Position numbers and translations under genes: made by a program. From SAR116 cluster bacterium (lineage in GTDB: Bacteria > Pseudomonadota > Alphaproteobacteria > Puniceispirillales > Puniceispirillaceae): a stretch of DNA of 10,057 bases. The stretch lies in the NCBI GenBank assembly GCA_002722385.1, contig PBLR01000023.1, forward strand, positions 8,398 through 18,454, in the 5' to 3' direction. The first letter of the stretch is position 1. Every line of letters starts with the position of its first letter. Positions 8,006 to 10,057 of this stretch are shown here, piece after piece. A model generated the notes under the pieces. It was not told the origin of the DNA. It saw only the letters and a program-made list of their open reading frames with translations, and did not search any database.

Positions 8006-8437
8006 ATGAGAGTGATCCCTGTCCTGATTATCTGTTTGTGTTCTGGTCTGTTCAGCCTGGCCAGCGGAGTGGCTATGGGCGATGCGGACAGCCTGCGCCA
8101 CAGCCGTAGCGCATTTGCTGATGGCCGCTATCTGGAGGCTTTTTCTCTGGCAAAAGAGGCTTATGATGCTGGTACAAACCCGCCTGCCGCCACGTTGGTG
8201 ATGGCCAGAGCGTCTGAGCTGGGCCAGATGTCGCGCCGCCGCACCGAACAGCTGTATCTGACCGCGCTGGAGCTGGCCAATCACAAAGCCCCTGTTCTGG
8301 GGCATCTGACCCTGTTTTTTTTGCATCATGGCCAACCCGATAAAGCCGCCCGGACAGAGGCCGCCTTCAGGGCCGCCTGCCGGTTCAACTGTGTTGAGTT
8401 AGAACAACAGATCAGCGCCGCCAGACAAAACCGCTAA
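8006..8437 (+). CDS. Small exported protein of unknown function, helical/TPR-like
   Basis: I do not recognise a specific family. The 143-residue product starts MRVIPVLIICLCSGLFSLAS, a basic residue plus hydrophobic core typical of a Sec signal peptide, with possible cleavage after Gly21 (A-S-G) or Ala23. No lipobox is evident despite Cys10 and Cys12. The mature part looks all-helical: SAFADGRYLEAFSLAKEAYDAG (35-56) resembles one TPR/Sel1 helix pair, followed by LVMARASELG, QLYLTALELA and FFLHHGQPDKAARTEAAFRAA, which look like further such helices. Cys125 and Cys129 could form a disulfide in the periplasm. A periplasmic protein-interaction role is inferred only. The ribosome site is weak and no better in-frame upstream start exists. 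It converges on the deacetylase gene with 15 bases between stops. Confidence 0.75.
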   Translation: MRVIPVLIICLCSGLFSLASGVAMGDADSLRHSRSAFADGRYLEAFSLAKEAYDAGTNPPAATLVMARASELGQMSRRRTEQLYLTALELANHKAPVLGHLTLFFLHHGQPDKAARTEAAFRAACRFNCVELEQQISAARQNR

Positions 8438-8453
8438 TATCAAAACCGCTTAT
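8426..8453. repeat. Short direct repeat at the convergent gene ends
   Basis: CAAAACCGCT occurs at 8426-8435 and again at 8441-8450, period 15, and the match continues imperfectly (AAT/TAT). The first copy carries the TAA of the 8006 gene; the second runs to the edge of the deacetylase stop. It looks like a small local duplication that spaces the two stop codons; no function is evident. Confidence 0.5.
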
Positions 8454-9394
8454 CAGGCTTCTGCCAGAACAGACAGATGCGCCAGCACAGAAGCGCCCAG
8501 CGCATCCAGATTATAGCCGCCCTCCAGAACAGAAATAAACCGCCCGCCACAGCAATCCGCCGCCAGTTCAGCAATATCACGGGTCAGGGCGGCAAAATCA
8601 TCTGTGCTCATCCCCAGCCCGCCAAGCGGGTCGTCTTCATGCGCATCAAACCCGGCAGAGATGATGATGAGATCAGGCCGCGCCTCAGCTACCGCCGGCA
8701 GCAGATGTTCCCGCCAGCCCGCCAGAATATCCGCCCCACCTGTACCGGCAGCAAAAGGCAGATTAAAGATATTGTTATGCGCACCGCCCTCATCAGCCGC
8801 GCCGGTCCCCGGATAAAGTGGCATCTGGTGGCTGGACGCATAGAAAAGGTCTTTGTGATCCCAGAAGGCGGCCTGGGTCCCATTGCCGTGATGCACATCA
8901 AAATCAAGGACCGCCACACGGCCAGCCCCATGCGCGTCCTGGGCATGGCGGGCAGCGATTGCAGCAGAGGAAAACAGACAAAACCCCATCGCCCGATCCG
9001 GTTCCGCATGATGGCCGGGCGGACGCATTGCCGAAAACCCGTTGCCGCCTTGCCGCATCACCTGGTCAACCAGAAAACAGGCCCCGCCCGCCCCGCGCAA
9101 CCCCGCCTCGAGGCTGTCCGGCCCGGCATAGGTGTCGCCGTCAAGCTGGTACAGGCGGTCAGCCGACAGGCCCGCCGGGGCCAGATCAGACATCAGCCCG
9201 TCAATATAGGCCGGTATATGCACAAGGCAGAGCTGATCATAGCTGGCTTCCGGGGCCGGGTCTGTCTGCCAGAAGGTGTCTATATGCGGCTGGCAGGCCG
9301 TCATCACCGCATGGTAACGGGCCTGTTGTTCAGGATGGCCGTTCGGGGTCTGATGCGCGCCCGCGCTGGCATGATGGGTGAAGAAATGTGTCAC
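8453..9394 (-). CDS. Histone deacetylase-family (class II-like) amidohydrolase
   Basis: This is a zinc-dependent deacetylase of the arginase/deacetylase fold; bacterial members remove acetyl groups from proteins (AcuC-like), polyamines or other small amides, and the substrate here cannot be told. The 313-residue protein has the full catalytic set: RPPGHHAE with the His128-His129 pair, GFCLF, VLDFDVHHGNGT with zinc ligands Asp166 and His168, SAGFDAHEDDPLGG with zinc ligand Asp250, and LEGGYN with Tyr294. The RPPGHHAE and SAGFDAHEDDPLGG forms are those of class II HDAC-like bacterial proteins. The GTG start at 9394 is supported by AAGGA (minus strand, 9404-9408) nine bases upstream, and the N-terminus THHASAGAHQTPNGHPEQ is as expected. 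It is a single gene, convergent with 8006-8437 and divergent from the 9535 gene; no acs-like partner is nearby. Confidence 0.93.
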   Translation of the reverse strand: MTHFFTHHASAGAHQTPNGHPEQQARYHAVMTACQPHIDTFWQTDPAPEASYDQLCLVHIPAYIDGLMSDLAPAGLSADRLYQLDGDTYAGPDSLEAGLRGAGGACFLVDQVMRQGGNGFSAMRPPGHHAEPDRAMGFCLFSSAAIAARHAQDAHGAGRVAVLDFDVHHGNGTQAAFWDHKDLFYASSHQMPLYPGTGAADEGGAHNNIFNLPFAAGTGGADILAGWREHLLPAVAEARPDLIIISAGFDAHEDDPLGGLGMSTDDFAALTRDIAELAADCCGGRFISVLEGGYNLDALGASVLAHLSVLAEA

Positions 9395-9403
9395 CTGATG
9401 TGA

Positions 9404-9408
9404 TCCTT
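9404..9408 (-). promoter_or_regulatory. Ribosome binding site for the deacetylase gene
   Basis: AAGGA on the minus strand lies nine bases before the GTG at 9394 and supports that non-ATG start; no in-frame ATG lies close by. Confidence 0.6.
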
Positions 9409-9468
9409 TCTGCAGGATTATCTGTTTAGCGATTTCATTTCCGGCAAAAATTTAACCGTGATACGCTG

Positions 9469-9513
9469 GGGGTTGGTTCAGTCTGGCAGAAGCTGTCTGT
9501 TCAGACCAGCCCC
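9469..9513 (+). other. Stem-loop in the leader of the 9535 gene
   Basis: GGGGTTGGT (9469-9477) pairs with ACCAGCCCC (9505-9513): eight Watson-Crick pairs and one G-T. Inside, GGCAG (9485-9489) pairs with CTGTC (9493-9497) around a three-base loop. The structure ends 21 bases before ATG 9535 and no T-run follows, so it is not a terminator. It may be a 5' leader structure affecting translation or an operator; I do not recognise a known riboswitch class. Confidence 0.4.
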
Positions 9514-9534
9514 TGGCGGATTGTGAAGGAAACT

Positions 9535-9750
9535 ATGCCCAGCCCTGCCCCGCTGACAGATGATGACATTGATGCTGTATGTGAAGCCCTGCTGGCCTTT
9601 TATGCCAGCCCGATGGCCTGTTGGCGCCTGTCAGGAGACCGGTTTGGAGCGCATAAACGCCATACGCTGACAGCGCTGAGCCAGATGCAGGCCGCCACCG
9701 CAAGGCTGAACCCGGCTTATCAGGCAGCAGATCAGCCAGCGGTGCGTTAG
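9535..9750 (+). CDS. Short hypothetical protein; frame continues past its TAG to 9822
   Basis: I do not recognise this family. ATG 9535 has AAGGA at 9526-9530 just before it; the GTG at 9523 would add four residues but lacks a site. The 71-residue product is acidic near the start (PLTDDDIDAVCEALLAFY), then has WRLSGDRFGAHKRHT and a helix-prone end (LTALSQMQAATARLNPAYQ). No signal peptide, membrane segment or clear motif is visible. The TAG at 9748-9750 is followed in the same frame by 23 more codons of gene-like composition (VDQALADALTCPSDLRGLMS, then RTP) ending in TAA 9820-9822, so the gene may have been 94-95 codons before a nonsense change, or may be read through. The opposite strand is also open here but its product looks like a shadow. 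Confidence that this is a gene is moderate. Confidence 0.5.
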   Translation: MPSPAPLTDDDIDAVCEALLAFYASPMACWRLSGDRFGAHKRHTLTALSQMQAATARLNPAYQAADQPAVR

Positions 9751-9856
9751 GTTGATCAGGCGCTGGCAGATGCGCTGACCTGCCCCAGTGATTTACGCGG
9801 CCTGATGAGCCGCACGCCATAACCCCCCATCAGGAGTCTATACTGGCCTTATGGAG

Positions 9857-9901
9857 CAGGGTCGGGGATCTGAACATCTCTCCCTGTCCTGTTTAATTTT
9901 T
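9857..9901 (+). terminator. Terminator-like hairpin with trailing T-rich tract
   Basis: CAGGG (9857-9861) pairs with CCCTG (9882-9886), and GGGGAT (9864-9869) with ATCTCT (9876-9881, two G-T pairs), leaving a two-base bulge and a six-base loop. GTTTAATTTTT follows at 9891-9901, four bases after the stem. The imperfect stem and displaced T-tract make it a moderate candidate for ending transcripts of the 9535 gene. Confidence 0.35.
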
Positions 9902-9917
9902 AGGCAATCTGTTTCTT

Positions 9918-9950
9918 TTGACCTGATTTAAACCCTCTTCTGGTTATAAT
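9918..9950 (+). promoter_or_regulatory. Possible promoter facing out of the window
   Basis: TATAAT at 9945-9950 is a perfect -10 hexamer with a G at the extended position before it. The best -35-like sequence, TTGACC (9918-9923), is 21 bases away, which is too far for a standard promoter. It may serve a gene beginning right of the window. Confidence 0.25.
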
Positions 9951-10057
9951 TTCTGCATATTCACAGTGTTTTGATTATTTTTTCAGCAAAATATGTGTAT
10001 CCGCCCCTGGGTTTTGATTTCTGTTCCTTTCCTGCGGCTTTGCTGTCTATTCTGCGC

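Larger units (their letters stand above)
9823..10057. other. AT-richer non-coding tail
   Basis: After the TAA at 9820-9822 no convincing reading frame exists on either strand up to the window edge. Composition shifts to T-rich DNA, unlike the GC-rich genes. It holds the terminator-like hairpin and the -10-like element listed separately; a 26-codon ATG frame at 9851-9931 was not accepted as a gene. Confidence 0.5.

Noticed and set aside
7964..8335. Minus-strand open frame opposite the exported protein
   Set aside because: Gln/Arg/His-rich product without motif; the + frame has a clear signal peptide.
8477..9403. Long open frame on the + strand opposite the deacetylase
   Set aside because: Its product is rich in Arg, Pro and His without any family motif, whereas the minus strand encodes an intact deacetylase with all catalytic residues. 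It is a GC-driven shadow.
9533..9820. Minus-strand open frame opposite the short 9535 gene
   Set aside because: No good start signal, and a Gly/Ser/Pro/Trp-rich product. The + frame has a ribosome site and more protein-like sequence, though the choice is less certain than elsewhere.
9851..9931. 26-codon ATG frame in the AT-rich tail
   Set aside because: It has no convincing ribosome site, runs through the terminator-like hairpin and encodes no recognisable feature.

Overview
The window looks like ordinary chromosomal DNA from an alphaproteobacterium. It is GC-rich with tightly packed genes, the enzymes are of proteobacterial type, and a gene for a DUF1640/CCDC90-like coiled-coil membrane protein is present (a family common in Alphaproteobacteria). 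A marine lineage such as SAR116 would fit, but that is a guess from style. I see no insertion sequence, integrase, phage gene, CRISPR array or defence system.

Layout. Positions 1-807 (+) hold the 3' part of ferrochelatase (hemH), whose start lies left of the window. Positions 855-1205 (+) hold a DUF1640-type gene broken by an in-frame TAG. Positions 1334-7780 (+) hold five tightly spaced genes forming a leucine/isovalerate degradation (liu) operon: isovaleryl-CoA dehydrogenase, methylcrotonyl-CoA carboxylase beta and alpha subunits, hydroxymethylglutaryl-CoA lyase, and a methylglutaconyl-CoA hydratase-type crotonase. A tRNA-Gly(TCC) follows at 7858-7931, then a small exported protein of unknown function (8006-8437, +). 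Convergent to that is a class II histone-deacetylase-like amidohydrolase (8453-9394, -). Divergent from the deacetylase is a short unknown gene (9535-9750, +) whose frame continues past a TAG to 9822. The last 235 bases are AT-richer and non-coding, with a terminator-like hairpin and a possible promoter facing right.

How the genes work together. The operon gives the whole route isovaleryl-CoA -> 3-methylcrotonyl-CoA -> 3-methylglutaconyl-CoA -> HMG-CoA -> acetyl-CoA + acetoacetate. Stop/start overlaps or short gaps join the genes, so they are probably co-transcribed and partly translationally coupled. No liuR-type regulator and no acetoacetate-activating enzyme is in the window.

The observations most worth a second look are the two small genes each interrupted by one in-frame TAG (951 and 9748), both readable as CAG->TAG, and the stem-loop just upstream of the 9535 gene. 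I did not find a convincing new multi-gene system.
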